Shown piece after piece: positions 26,143-34,827 of a stretch of DNA of 64,000 bases; within the stretch, counting starts at the first letter, position 1; every line of letters begins with the position of its first letter. The DNA comes from Gemmatimonas sp. (lineage in GTDB: Bacteria; Gemmatimonadota; Gemmatimonadetes; Gemmatimonadales; Gemmatimonadaceae), in the NCBI RefSeq assembly GCF_031426495.1, contig NZ_JANPLK010000077.1:62001-126000 (forward strand), read 5' to 3'. The notes beneath the pieces are model-generated. The model had not been told where the DNA came from. It did no database searches and saw only the letters and a program-made list of their open reading frames with translations. The translations under genes and the position numbers were made by a program.

Positions 26143-27003
26143 CTACTTCGCCGCCGCCGGAAACACGGGCAGCTTGGTCACATCCCGCTGATCATGCTGG
26201 ATGATGACGGTGGCTTTGAGATTCTTCGCGATCCGCTTGAAGCGATCGATACTCGCCAGCGTGGCCGCGCGATCGGTGTTGAAGGTGGGCACTCCGTCGC
26301 TCTCGTAGTTCTCGCGGAAGTGCGACAGATCGCCGGTGATGAGCACCGGCCCCATGTCGCGCAGCTTCACCAGCAGACTGTGATGACCCGGTGTGTGTCC
26401 CGGCATGTTGAGGATCATCACGGAGCCGTCGCCGAACACGTCCTTGTCGGCCGCGAGCGGCTCCACCTTGGCTCCGCCGCTGATCCACGGCGCGAAGTTC
26501 GCGGGATTCGTGGCGGCGGCGAGTTTCGGATCGTTGAGCGCCTCCCAGTCACCTTTGCCGATCAGCAGCGTGGCCTGCGGAAAGAGCCTGGTCTGCCCGG
26601 TGTGGTCACCATGATAGTGACTGATGCCGACGTACTTCACACTCGCCGTCGGCAACTTCAACACGGCCAGCATGTCCACCAGGCTCTGCTTGGGCGCGGT
26701 GGCGCCGGGCCCCATGGCGAACCCGGTATCCCAGATCAGGTAGTCGTCGTTGTGGCGCACGAGGTAGCAGCTGTAGGTGAGCTGCACCATGAGTCCACTG
26801 AAGGCGAACGTGTCGGAGAACCGCAGACCCACGTCGGTAGGAGGCGCGTTCGTGCCGCACGACATGCGGGTGAGCGTGACCGTGGGAGCAGCTTGGGCCG
26901 CGACGTGGGCCGTCGGCGAAGCGAGGGCAGCCACGAAGCTGGCCACGCTTAGTGCAAAGGCCGGACGCAGGCGTGCAGTGACGGTGCGGAGGGAGCGAGT
27001 CAT
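26143..27003 (-). CDS. Exported metallo-beta-lactamase fold hydrolase, AHL-lactonase-like
   Basis: A 286-residue protein with a signal peptide (about 1-37, ending HVAAQ). The dinuclear zinc motif is SHYHGDHTGQ (His129, His131, Asp133, His134), with further ligands in PGHTPGHHS, ITGDLSH and IIQHDQ. The layout matches N-acyl homoserine lactone lactonases and related enzymes, although these are usually cytoplasmic; here export is predicted. It could quench quorum signals or hydrolyse other lactones. A fragment of a close relative lies 3.6 kb downstream (22540-22770). ATG 27003 fits the signal peptide. Confidence 0.87.
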   Translation of the reverse strand: MTRSLRTVTARLRPAFALSVASFVAALASPTAHVAAQAAPTVTLTRMSCGTNAPPTDVGLRFSDTFAFSGLMVQLTYSCYLVRHNDDYLIWDTGFAMGPGATAPKQSLVDMLAVLKLPTASVKYVGISHYHGDHTGQTRLFPQATLLIGKGDWEALNDPKLAAATNPANFAPWISGGAKVEPLAADKDVFGDGSVMILNMPGHTPGHHSLLVKLRDMGPVLITGDLSHFRENYESDGVPTFNTDRAATLASIDRFKRIAKNLKATVIIQHDQRDVTKLPVFPAAAK

Positions 27004-27047
27004 GCGAACATCTCGGCCAGAGTAAAGAGTGAAGCGCCTCCCGGAGG

Positions 27048-27614
27048 CTACCGGAAGGCGTGTTCGAAAAACGACGGCAGATCGAGCACGAAGGACTCCG
27101 CCATGCCCTGCGGCTGCCAGCGCAGCGTCGTGCTGAGCACCTCGCCAGGATCGGCCGCGCCACTCCATCGCGAGATGTTGCGCGCCTCGGGGTGCACCAC
27201 CCAATACTCGCCGACGCCCTCGCGCAGGTACAGATCGCGCTTGATCTGGTAATCGAGCAGCGGATTGGACGGCGACACGACCTCGACGGCCAGCAGCAGG
27301 TCGCGCAGATGGTAGGGGTACGGGGCGCGCTTTCCGTTGACACGCTTCACCACGAACACGTCGGGCTGCACGCGATTGCGATTGCGTTCGCCGCGCCAGA
27401 CGTCGCTGGGTGAAATCATCACCTTGCCGACATCGCTGTTGACGAAGTACGCGGACAGGCGATAACTGAGCTCGCGCGCGACGTCCTCATGTCCCTCGTT
27501 GGGCGAGGGAGTCACGTGGAGCACTCCGTCGATGAGCTCGTAGCGCTGGCCGTCTTCAGGCAGTGCGTCGAGCATGTCGATGGTCCAATCGGCGACCAGG
27601 GCGGGCATGGCCAT
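27048..27614 (-). CDS. Uma2 family (DUF820) PD-(D/E)xK nuclease-like protein
   Basis: A 188-residue protein of the usual Uma2 length. It opens with the typical YELIDGVLHVTPSPNEGHE and contains PD-(D/E)xK residues Asp85 (VQPDVFVV), Glu111 (VEVVSPS) and Lys125 (DYQIKRDLY). The family is common in cyanobacteria and other lineages with unknown biological role, perhaps mobile. Start ATG 27614; a second ATG at 27608 is close. It lies just upstream (44 bases) of the lactonase gene on the same strand and is divergent from an NHL gene. Cytoplasmic; no signal peptide. Confidence 0.9.
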   Translation of the reverse strand: MAMPALVADWTIDMLDALPEDGQRYELIDGVLHVTPSPNEGHEDVARELSYRLSAYFVNSDVGKVMISPSDVWRGERNRNRVQPDVFVVKRVNGKRAPYPYHLRDLLLAVEVVSPSNPLLDYQIKRDLYLREGVGEYWVVHPEARNISRWSGAADPGEVLSTTLRWQPQGMAESFVLDLPSFFEHAFR

Positions 27615-27807
27615 AAGCTGCGATCCTCGGCGCGGGGTTGGCAAGTACGCATCGCCCATCATGCCGCGCGGGCTCGTCATCTCCGTCACCGATGCTACGC
27701 ACGCGCCATCATCTGGCGTGACCGCTGCTTCTGCCCCCAAGTTACAGCAGCCCGATGGCACGCCCGCGTACACAAAGCCGTCCGCCCCACCTCCCGCCCC
27801 TGCCCTC

Positions 27808-28875
27808 ATGCGCCGTCTTGCCATCCTGCTCGCGCTCGCCTCGTCGAGCGCCTGCGTGCACGCTCCCGCGCAAATCTCCGCGCAGTCGTCCGCGACGATG
27901 CCGGCGGTCAATGACCTGCCCAATCCGTATCGTACCGTGACCGGGTGGGCCAAGATGCCCGAGGGACGCACCTGGGGCTCCACCAGTGCCGTGGCCATCG
28001 ACAAAGACGGCAAGAGCATCTGGGTGGCTGAACGGTGCGGCGTGAACAACTGCGCGGGCTCGCCGCAACCGTCGGTGCTCAAGTTCGACGACAAGGGCAC
28101 GCTCGTCACCAGCTTCGGCGCCGGCCTGATCCTGTCGCCACACGGCATTCACGTGGATAACAGCGGCAACGTGTGGGTGGTCGACTGTGCCTGCACACTG
28201 GGCGCCGCCGCCACCGCGCCGGCCAACGCGGGCAAGGGGCACCAGATCTACAAGTTTTCTCCGAAGGGCGAGCTGCTCATGACGCTCGGCACGCCCGGCG
28301 GCGGACAGCGCGACACGTCGTACTTCTGGCAGCCCAACGCCGTCATCACGGCATCCAACGGCGACATCTTCGTGGCCGAGGGGCACTCGTCGCGCAACAC
28401 CTCGAACGCGCGCGTGCTCAAGTTCGACCAGAGCGGCAAGCTGCTCAAGACATGGGGCTCGTGGGGCCAAGGCCCGACGCAACTCGATCAGCCGCACACG
28501 CTGGCGTTTGACTCGAAGGGACGCCTGTTCGTCGGCGATCGCGGCAACGACCGCATCATCATCGTCGATCAGGACTTCAAGGTGCTCGACACGTGGTACC
28601 AGTTCAGCCGCCCGAGCGGCATCTACATCGACAAGAACGATGTGATCTATGTGGCCGACTCGGAGTCAGGCTCAGTGAACCCGCCGCACGTCGCGTGGAA
28701 GCGCGGCATGCGCATCGGCAGCGCGCGCGACGGCAAGGTCACGGCGTTCATTCCCGACCCCGACGACAAAGCCCCCAGCACGAGTTCGGCCGAGGGCGTG
28801 GCGGTTGACGCGGCAGGAAACATCTACGGCGCCGAGGTGGGGCAGAAGGCGCTGAAGCGCTACGAGAAGAAGTAG
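27808..28875 (+). CDS. Secreted NHL-repeat six-bladed beta-propeller (first)
   Basis: A 355-residue protein. Export signal at the N-terminus with a possible lipobox (ASSSAC, Cys16). Repeats of the NHL type recur: GIHVDNSGNVWVVDCACTL, AVITASNGDIFVAEGHSS, TLAFDSKGRLFVGDRGNDR and SGIYIDKNDVIYVADSES. This resembles peptidyl-alpha-hydroxyglycine lyase-like and other periplasmic propellers. Function is not assignable; propellers of this type often accompany PQQ or cytochrome genes, as here. It ends 8 bases from a convergent lipoprotein gene. The 193-bp spacer to the Uma2 gene should hold its promoter. Confidence 0.85.
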   Translation: MRRLAILLALASSSACVHAPAQISAQSSATMPAVNDLPNPYRTVTGWAKMPEGRTWGSTSAVAIDKDGKSIWVAERCGVNNCAGSPQPSVLKFDDKGTLVTSFGAGLILSPHGIHVDNSGNVWVVDCACTLGAAATAPANAGKGHQIYKFSPKGELLMTLGTPGGGQRDTSYFWQPNAVITASNGDIFVAEGHSSRNTSNARVLKFDQSGKLLKTWGSWGQGPTQLDQPHTLAFDSKGRLFVGDRGNDRIIIVDQDFKVLDTWYQFSRPSGIYIDKNDVIYVADSESGSVNPPHVAWKRGMRIGSARDGKVTAFIPDPDDKAPSTSSAEGVAVDAAGNIYGAEVGQKALKRYEKK

Positions 28876-28882
28876 TCGGGCG

Positions 28883-29284
28883 TTACGGTCGCGCCACCAC
28901 GAAGTTCACGATCAGCGAATCCGCATCGGGATCGCTGATCGACAGACTGTCGCGACGCACCGTGATGGCCGGAAAGGTTTCGCGCACGCCAGCCGTGACC
29001 GTGACTTTGACGCATCCTATGAACGGTATTCCTGGCGTGGGGAACCCACCACGATACCGGCCGTTGGCGTCTGTATTCGCGGTCCCATATGTGCTCGCCG
29101 AACCGGAGCAGCTGCCTTTGTAGGACGTGATCGCGACCATCGACGGGGCCACGGGCAGCCCAGCGCCATCGACCACGCGACCCACGACGCGAACCGTGGG
29201 ATATCCGTCCTCGATGTCCGTGATCGATTCGCACGACAGCAATGCCGTGCAGCAGAATGCCACACAGTACTTCATCGATCTCAT
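28883..29284 (-). CDS. Small lipoprotein with carboxypeptidase-regulatory-like domain
   Basis: A 133-residue protein. ATG 29284 is favoured by GGAGG seven bases upstream, over the GTG at 29287. The lipobox is TALLSC, near residue 17. The mature part is one beta-sandwich of CarboxypepD_reg type: VRVVGRVVDGAGLPVAPSMV, then TANTDANGRYRGGFP. Two cysteines (GSCSGS and FIGC) could form a disulfide. It is a structural or binding domain with no visible catalytic site. It lies downstream of the quinoprotein gene and its terminator, so it is probably transcribed separately. Confidence 0.75.
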   Translation of the reverse strand: MRSMKYCVAFCCTALLSCESITDIEDGYPTVRVVGRVVDGAGLPVAPSMVAITSYKGSCSGSASTYGTANTDANGRYRGGFPTPGIPFIGCVKVTVTAGVRETFPAITVRRDSLSISDPDADSLIVNFVVARP

Positions 29285-29326
29285 CACGACGCCTCCGTGT
29301 CATTTCTTCAGGGTGCTCTCCGAAAA

Positions 29327-29362
29327 CAAACGCCCCTGGCATTGATCTGCCAAGGGCGTTTG
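29327..29362 (-). terminator. Intrinsic terminator of the quinoprotein gene
   Basis: Inverted repeat with 15-base arms (29327-29341 and 29348-29362, one mismatch) and a 6-base loop. Read on the minus strand it is followed by TTTT. It lies 30 bases after the PQQ dehydrogenase stop and before the next lipoprotein gene. Confidence 0.85.
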
Positions 29363-29391
29363 CCATTCCGTGACCGCTCGCAGTAGCGCCC

Positions 29392-31602
29392 TTACTTCTT
29401 CACCGGCAGCGCCAACGCGGTGAGCTGCGTTTCGTTCTCCGCACCACTGGCGAACACGATGTACTGACGCCCCTTGTGCAGGAACGTCATCGGCACGGCC
29501 GTCGTCTTCGACGCAATCTCCACGGCGCCTACCTGCTTGCCAGAGGTCTTGTCGAGCGCGTACAGCTTGGGTGCCTCACCCGGCGCGCCACCGCTGCGGC
29601 CCGTGCCATAAATCAACAGCGTCTTGGTCGTGATCGCCTGCGCCTGACCGCGACCGCCTTGCGGCGGCAACGTAACACCGGCAAACAGCGGATCACGGCT
29701 CGTGACTTTCAGCATGCCGGCGTTCGGTGCCCACCACGACTTGTCGCCGCTCTTCATGTTGTACGCCGTGATGCCGCCGAACTCCTTGGGCTTCACGATC
29801 GACACACCACCGATGATCGAACCACCGGCGCGCGCCGCGAAGTCCCCACCGCGCTCACGCACGGGGCCTTCGTATCCCGGCGGCGCGGGCATTGCGCCGA
29901 GCAGGCCGCAGCTGTTGCGCGGCGAGCTGTAGTCGAACTCCGAGCACGGATCCTTCTGCAGCTGCGCGGTGCTCATGCCGGTGATCGACGCCACGTACAT
30001 CATGCCGGTTTCCACGTCCACCGTGGCCCCGCCGTCGATGTTCACGCCACCACTCGCACCGGGCGCATACCACGAGCACTTGAATCCCGTGCTCCCCTTC
30101 CCGTCGGCAGCGGCCGGCGGAATGAAGTACGGGCCCATGCGGCACCGCTTGGCCATCTTGAGCGCCGAGTCCTTGATGGCTGGCGTGTAGTCAATGAGAT
30201 CGGCTTCTACGAGGCCCTGCTGCGAGTACGCCGCGGGCTTGCTCGGAATCGGCTGCGTCGGCGACGAAATCTCCCCCGGCACGTCGCTCTTCATCACGGG
30301 CGTCTCGACCATCGGCCAGATGGGCTCACCGGTGGCGCGATCGAAGGTGTACACCCAGCCCTGCTTCGTGGTCTGCGCAATCACCTTGCGCGGTTTGCCG
30401 TCGACCGTGATGTCCATCAGGTTTGGCGCCATCGGCGTGTCGTAGTCCCAGATGTCGTGATGCACCATCTGGAAGTGCCACTTGCGAAGACCCGTCTTCG
30501 CGTCGAGCGCCACGAGTGAGTTGCCATACAGGTTGTTGCCGGGGCGATGTCCGCCGTATTCATCCATCAACGGCATACCCACCGGGATGTACACGAGACC
30601 GAGCTGTTCGTCGGCCGCGTACGGCGCCCAGGCGTCGTTCTTGCCCACACCCTTGGTGCCGTTCTTCGATCCGTTCTTCCACGTGTCGGCGCCGAACTCA
30701 CCGGGCTGCGGCACGAGGTTGAACTTCCACGCCTGACGACCGGTGCGAACATCGAATCCGCGCACGGTGCCGGTCACGTTATGCGAGCGAATCGGGTAGT
30801 AGCCGTGAATCGACGAGTTGCCCAACACGATCATGTTGCCCACCACCATTGCCGGTGAACTGGCAGCGATCTGGCCGGCCGCGGGGTCGAGGCCCACCGT
30901 CCCGTCGGCGCCGATCTTCTTGATCGGGTCCCACGTTTCGCCGGGCTTCGCTTTGCGCATCGGCGCGGCGTCGGAGATGATGAGCGGCCCCGAGTCATCG
31001 ACGGCCAGCGGCACCATGGGGTAGCCCAAGCCGTCCATCAAATCGACGACACCGTTCTTGCCGAACAGCGGATCGGGCTTGCCCGTCTTCGCATCGAGCG
31101 AAATCAGGTGATAGCCCGGCGTCACCAACAGCACGCGTTCAATGCGACCGTCGGTCCAGTACGACAAGCCACGACCGGCGAACTGACGCGGCGCCTTCTG
31201 CCAGCGAATGCCTTCGTCCAGGCGATACATCCACAACGTCTCGCCCGTTTCCGGGTCGAGTGCGGTGGCGACGCGACGCGTGCTGGCCACGGTGAACAAC
31301 CGGCCGTTCGCGAAGATCGGCGTGGTGCGATAGTACTCGTCCTTGCCGAACGCACTGGCCTTCCACTCCCAAGCCACCTGCAGCGAATCGAAGTTGCTGG
31401 CGTTCACCTGCTCGAGCGGCGAGTAGCGCGTGCTCCATTGGTCTGCTCCCCAATGGCGCCATTCGCCATACGCGTTGCCGCGCACGAGTGGCTTGCCCTG
31501 TTGCGCCACCGTGGGAGCGACACGCGTGAACGTGGCGCCGACAACCGCGGCGCCCGCGACCAGCGCAAAGCCGACGAGCCGTTTGGTCCTGCGTTGCATC
31601 AT
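29392..31602 (-). CDS. PQQ-dependent dehydrogenase (quinoprotein), secreted
   Basis: A 736-residue protein with ATG 31602 preceded by GGAG at 6 bases. Signal peptide about residues 1-34 (ending PTVAQQ). The eight-bladed quinoprotein fold is seen in WRHWGADQWSTRYSPLEQVN, repeats such as ALDPETGETLWMYR and VRGFDVRTGRQAWKF, and GASGGVNIDGGATVDVETG. There is no CxxCH haem motif, so electrons must leave through a partner, probably the cytochrome domain encoded 10 bases upstream. Substrate is likely an alcohol or sugar. The mature protein has the paired Cys region DPCSEFDY...SCGLLG. No pqq biosynthesis genes are present in the window. Confidence 0.92.
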   Translation of the reverse strand: MMQRRTKRLVGFALVAGAAVVGATFTRVAPTVAQQGKPLVRGNAYGEWRHWGADQWSTRYSPLEQVNASNFDSLQVAWEWKASAFGKDEYYRTTPIFANGRLFTVASTRRVATALDPETGETLWMYRLDEGIRWQKAPRQFAGRGLSYWTDGRIERVLLVTPGYHLISLDAKTGKPDPLFGKNGVVDLMDGLGYPMVPLAVDDSGPLIISDAAPMRKAKPGETWDPIKKIGADGTVGLDPAAGQIAASSPAMVVGNMIVLGNSSIHGYYPIRSHNVTGTVRGFDVRTGRQAWKFNLVPQPGEFGADTWKNGSKNGTKGVGKNDAWAPYAADEQLGLVYIPVGMPLMDEYGGHRPGNNLYGNSLVALDAKTGLRKWHFQMVHHDIWDYDTPMAPNLMDITVDGKPRKVIAQTTKQGWVYTFDRATGEPIWPMVETPVMKSDVPGEISSPTQPIPSKPAAYSQQGLVEADLIDYTPAIKDSALKMAKRCRMGPYFIPPAAADGKGSTGFKCSWYAPGASGGVNIDGGATVDVETGMMYVASITGMSTAQLQKDPCSEFDYSSPRNSCGLLGAMPAPPGYEGPVRERGGDFAARAGGSIIGGVSIVKPKEFGGITAYNMKSGDKSWWAPNAGMLKVTSRDPLFAGVTLPPQGGRGQAQAITTKTLLIYGTGRSGGAPGEAPKLYALDKTSGKQVGAVEIASKTTAVPMTFLHKGRQYIVFASGAENETQLTALALPVKK

Positions 31603-31612
31603 CTGATCTCCG

Positions 31613-33427
31613 TCAAAACTGCGGGACGAGTCTGAACCTGCGTACTTCCCAACGATCTTCCAACGGCGACGGCGCGTGATTCGGCGCATTGTTCGGCGCA
31701 TGACTTGGCGCCGCATCGATACGCACTGCCTTCAACCAATCCGGCTCGGCATTCAACTCCACCTTACCCGCCGGCATGCCGTTCAGCTTGAGGATATAGG
31801 CCGTCACCCACACATATTCGGCTTCGGTGAGCGTACCCGGCGCCGATTTGGGCATCAGATTGCTCAGGTAGCCATACAACTCCGACAGCGGACGCCCGAA
31901 CCACCGCAGTTCGAACGCCGGCCCCATGTGCGATGCCGTGGTGTGGCAGCCCAGGCAGGCGCCGTTGAACACGTTCTTGCCTTTCGTGGCCTGCGCGACC
32001 GTGTACACGCCCTGCATGGTCGTCTTGGGAGCCTGCGCGCGACTCGTGCGCGGGGCCACGAGTGCGACGCCGCACAACAACACGAGGCCAGTCGCCGCCG
32101 CCTTCGACGCGACGCGCGCGCCCGACAGCCGGCGCATCACACCCGATATCCCCCACGCCACACCGATCACGATCAACACACCCATCGCTCCCCGCAGGAC
32201 ATCCGCCAGAAAAAGAGCATCGAGCACCGGCGGCGTAAACCGGTAGCTCCGCAAAGTGGCCGCGCGCTCGAGCAGCCAATGCCACGCTTCGTGCGTGATG
32301 AACGCCGAGGCGATGATCACACCCATGCGTTCTGGTACACCGCGCGCAAACATCCAGCGCAGCGCCGGTACCGCGACGGCCAGCACGGCCAGCTGCGCCA
32401 ACTCCACGCCGACATTAAAGGCCGCCAGTGAGGTGAGCAGGTGCGAGCCGGCAAACTGCAGCTGGTCGCGCAGCGCTGCCGAAAATCCGAAGCCGTGCAC
32501 CAGGCCGAACGCAAACGCAATCATCCAACGCTGCTGCACGCGGGCGCCCACGACGTTCTCGAGCGCCATGTACACGATAGACCCGGCAATGAGCACTTCC
32601 ACCAGCGGCGGAAACCAGAGCACGGTCGGCGCGAACCCCATGGCCGACGCTACCAGCGTGATCGAATGCGCAATCGTGAACGCGGTGACGACACCCACCA
32701 ATGGCCGCATGGCGCGTATGGGCAGCACCAGGCAGAGCACGAATAACAGATGATCGATGCCGCTGACCATGTGCTCCATGCCGGTGACCACGAACCGCCC
32801 CGCCGCATGCCACCAGCGGGGATCGAGTCGCACCGCGCCTGGGTCGCCGTCGAACGTGATGACCCGCGCGGTGCCGTCGTTCAGGACCAGCGTGACCACC
32901 GTGGTGGTACGTACCCCGAGGTGCGCCCATTTGGGCTCGAGCACGAGGTCCGCGCCGTTGCCCACCACGATGCCCGCGGTCGGCACGTCGAGCAACACGT
33001 CGAGCATCACCTGCCCCACCGGAATATCGGTGCTGGCCGGCAAGGGAGATTCCCGCACCGCGCGCAGCGCGCTGTCGTACGAGTCAAAGGCACGATCACT
33101 TGGCAGCGCCGCACGCACGGCGATCACGTGCGGCGCTCCCAACGCGCGATCACCAACCCGCAGCCGCAGTCCGTCAGCAATCCACAGCTGCGCCGCATCG
33201 CGCAGCGTGGGTTCGGCCCGTGCCACGTCCAGCAACCCCGCACCACGCGTGGGGAACGACACGTCACGCATGCTTTCGAGCGGGACACGCACCAGCAACC
33301 TCACGCGCGCGCCGTCGGGCTTCACGTAGCTGCGCACGACCACGCTCGCCGGCACTTCATGCGCATGCGCACGATGTCCCGGCACGAGAACCAGCAGCAG
33401 AACGAGAAGGGAGTAGAGAAAGGGCAT
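31613..33427 (-). CDS. HupE/UreJ-type membrane protein fused to a cytochrome c domain
   Basis: A 604-residue protein. A signal peptide (to about 22) is followed by a periplasmic domain (~25-205), then six to seven membrane segments with HupE/UreJ_2 motifs GMEHMVSGIDHLLF (216-229), IAHSITLV, VHGFGFSAAL (310-319) and NVGVELAQL. A last hydrophobic segment near 445-460 precedes a cytochrome c domain with CLGCH at 491-495 and a distal methionine (NLMPKS). HupE/UreJ relatives are implicated in nickel or other metal handling; the fused haem domain suggests redox coupling to the quinoprotein encoded 10 bases downstream. The C-terminus has a short AP-rich repeat (HAPNNAPNHAP). Confidence 0.85.
   Translation of the reverse strand: MPFLYSLLVLLLVLVPGHRAHAHEVPASVVVRSYVKPDGARVRLLVRVPLESMRDVSFPTRGAGLLDVARAEPTLRDAAQLWIADGLRLRVGDRALGAPHVIAVRAALPSDRAFDSYDSALRAVRESPLPASTDIPVGQVMLDVLLDVPTAGIVVGNGADLVLEPKWAHLGVRTTTVVTLVLNDGTARVITFDGDPGAVRLDPRWWHAAGRFVVTGMEHMVSGIDHLLFVLCLVLPIRAMRPLVGVVTAFTIAHSITLVASAMGFAPTVLWFPPLVEVLIAGSIVYMALENVVGARVQQRWMIAFAFGLVHGFGFSAALRDQLQFAGSHLLTSLAAFNVGVELAQLAVLAVAVPALRWMFARGVPERMGVIIASAFITHEAWHWLLERAATLRSYRFTPPVLDALFLADVLRGAMGVLIVIGVAWGISGVMRRLSGARVASKAAATGLVLLCGVALVAPRTSRAQAPKTTMQGVYTVAQATKGKNVFNGACLGCHTTASHMGPAFELRWFGRPLSELYGYLSNLMPKSAPGTLTEAEYVWVTAYILKLNGMPAGKVELNAEPDWLKAVRIDAAPSHAPNNAPNHAPSPLEDRWEVRRFRLVPQF
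31671..31714. repeat. Short ~12-bp repeats at the 3' end of the HupE-cytochrome gene
   Basis: Units resembling GGCGCATTGTTC recur three to four times and encode the HAPNNAPNHAP tail. Copies are imperfect. They lie outside the folded domains. Confidence 0.55.
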
Positions 33428-33456
33428 CGCGAAGAGGGCGTCGATTCTCTGGACAG

Positions 33457-33491
33457 GCGGGAGATGCAAGGTTACTAAAGGTGGGAGATGC
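33457..33491. promoter_or_regulatory. Paired direct repeat in the divergent HupE/NHL promoter region
   Basis: The 12-mers GGCGGGAGATGC (33457-33468) and GGTGGGAGATGC (33480-33491) differ at one base, with starts 23 bases apart, around the AT-rich segment AAGGTTACTAAA. The position between two divergent genes suits a regulator site, but there is no direct evidence for binding. Confidence 0.35.
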
Positions 33492-33567
33492 GGCCATGCC
33501 GCAATCGATCGAACATACCATCCCGCCCCGGAATCCACACGGGGTATTACCCCTGATGGAGACGCTG

Positions 33568-34749
33568 ATGACGAGGAAGCGCAATACGCTGCGCTGGACG
33601 GCCCTGATACTGACCATCGGAGCCCTGGGTGTCGCGCAAGCGTCGCTCCGCGCCACTGACCGGCAGATGGTCCAGGCCCCGCGGTTCGAGGTCGATCCCG
33701 TGTGGCCCAAGCCCATGCCGAACCACTGGATTCTGGGCTCGGTGATCGGCATGGGTATCGATAGCCGTGACCACGTGTTCATCATCCACCGCGGTGACTC
33801 CACGCTGAATCAGCGCACGGAAGCGGGACTGAACGCCAAGCCACCCATCGGTGAATGCTGCGCGTCGGCCCCGCCGATCCTCGAGTTCGACCCCGACGGC
33901 AATCTAGTGAAGGGCTGGGGCGGACCGGGCGAGGGCTACGTGTGGCCCGGCTCCAACCACGGCGTGGCCGTGGACGACAAGGACAACATCTGGATCGGCG
34001 GCAACGGCCCCACCGACTCGCACATCCTCAAGTTCTCGCACGAGGGCAAGTTCCTGCAGCAGATCGGCACGCCCGGTCAGGGATCGGCCAGCAACGACAG
34101 CACGCACTTCGGTCGCGTGGCCAAGATCACCTTCGACACCAAGGCCGGCGAGGCCTACGTGGCCGACGGCTACGGCAACAAACGCGTGGCCGTGCTCGAC
34201 ATGAACAGCGGAAAGCTCAAGCGTTTCTGGGGCGCCTACGGCAACAAGCCTGACGACGCGCGCCTGCCACCGTACGATCCGTCGGCGCCGCTGGTGCAGC
34301 AGTTCCGCAATCCGGTGCACTGCGCCGAGCCGACGAATGATGGGCTGGTGTATGTCTGCGACCGTCCCAACGATCGCATCCAGGTGTTTCAGAAGAACGG
34401 CAAGTTCGTGAAGGAAGTGCGTGTCGTGCCGGCCACGCGCGGCGACGGCTCGGTGTGGGACATCGCCTTCTCGAAGGACCCGGCCCAGAAGTATCTGTAT
34501 CTCGCCGACGGCAAGAACGAGCGGGTGTACGTGATGGATCGTCAGTCGCTGGAAATCCTCACGAGCTTCGGCGACGGCGGCCGTCAGCCCGGGCAGTTCT
34601 TCGCCGTGCACAGCATCGCGACCGACTCCAAGGGCAATCTCTACACGACCGAAACGTACGAGGGCAAGCGCCTGCAGAAGTTCCGCTACAAGGGTATCGG
34701 ACCGGTCAAGCGCGGCAACCAAGGCGTGGTCTGGCCGACGGGGAAGTAG
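33568..34749 (+). CDS. Secreted NHL-type six-bladed beta-propeller (second)
   Basis: A 393-residue protein. ATG 33568 is chosen because GGAG stands six bases upstream; ATG 33556 is also in frame. Signal peptide to about residue 29. NHL-like blades recur: MGIDSRDHVFIIHRGD, GVAVDDKDNIWIGGNGP, ITFDTKAGEAYVADGYGNK and IATDSKGNLYTTETYEG. The conserved opening FEVDPVWPKPMPNHWILGSV marks a family frequent in acidobacterial and gemmatimonad genomes near PQQ dehydrogenases. No catalytic residues can be named with confidence. A strong terminator follows. It is divergent from the HupE-cytochrome gene. Confidence 0.86.
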   Translation: MTRKRNTLRWTALILTIGALGVAQASLRATDRQMVQAPRFEVDPVWPKPMPNHWILGSVIGMGIDSRDHVFIIHRGDSTLNQRTEAGLNAKPPIGECCASAPPILEFDPDGNLVKGWGGPGEGYVWPGSNHGVAVDDKDNIWIGGNGPTDSHILKFSHEGKFLQQIGTPGQGSASNDSTHFGRVAKITFDTKAGEAYVADGYGNKRVAVLDMNSGKLKRFWGAYGNKPDDARLPPYDPSAPLVQQFRNPVHCAEPTNDGLVYVCDRPNDRIQVFQKNGKFVKEVRVVPATRGDGSVWDIAFSKDPAQKYLYLADGKNERVYVMDRQSLEILTSFGDGGRQPGQFFAVHSIATDSKGNLYTTETYEGKRLQKFRYKGIGPVKRGNQGVVWPTGK

Positions 34750-34776
34750 CCGCGGGTATCGCCGCCGCTCAAACAG

Positions 34777-34807
34777 AAAGGCCAGCGCAGGGTTTGCGCT
34801 GGCCTTT
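34777..34807 (+). terminator. Intrinsic terminator after the NHL gene
   Basis: Perfect 13-base arms (34777-34789 and 34795-34807) with a 5-base loop, followed by T-rich sequence (TTTTCGTTT). It lies 28 bases after the NHL stop. Confidence 0.88.
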
Positions 34808-34827
34808 TCGTTTCCTCCAAAACAAAC

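Noticed and set aside
22085..27003. Mobile element or genomic island with transposase or integrase
   Set aside because: No transposase, integrase, terminal inverted repeat or tRNA attachment site is visible; only partial gene duplication supports rearrangement.
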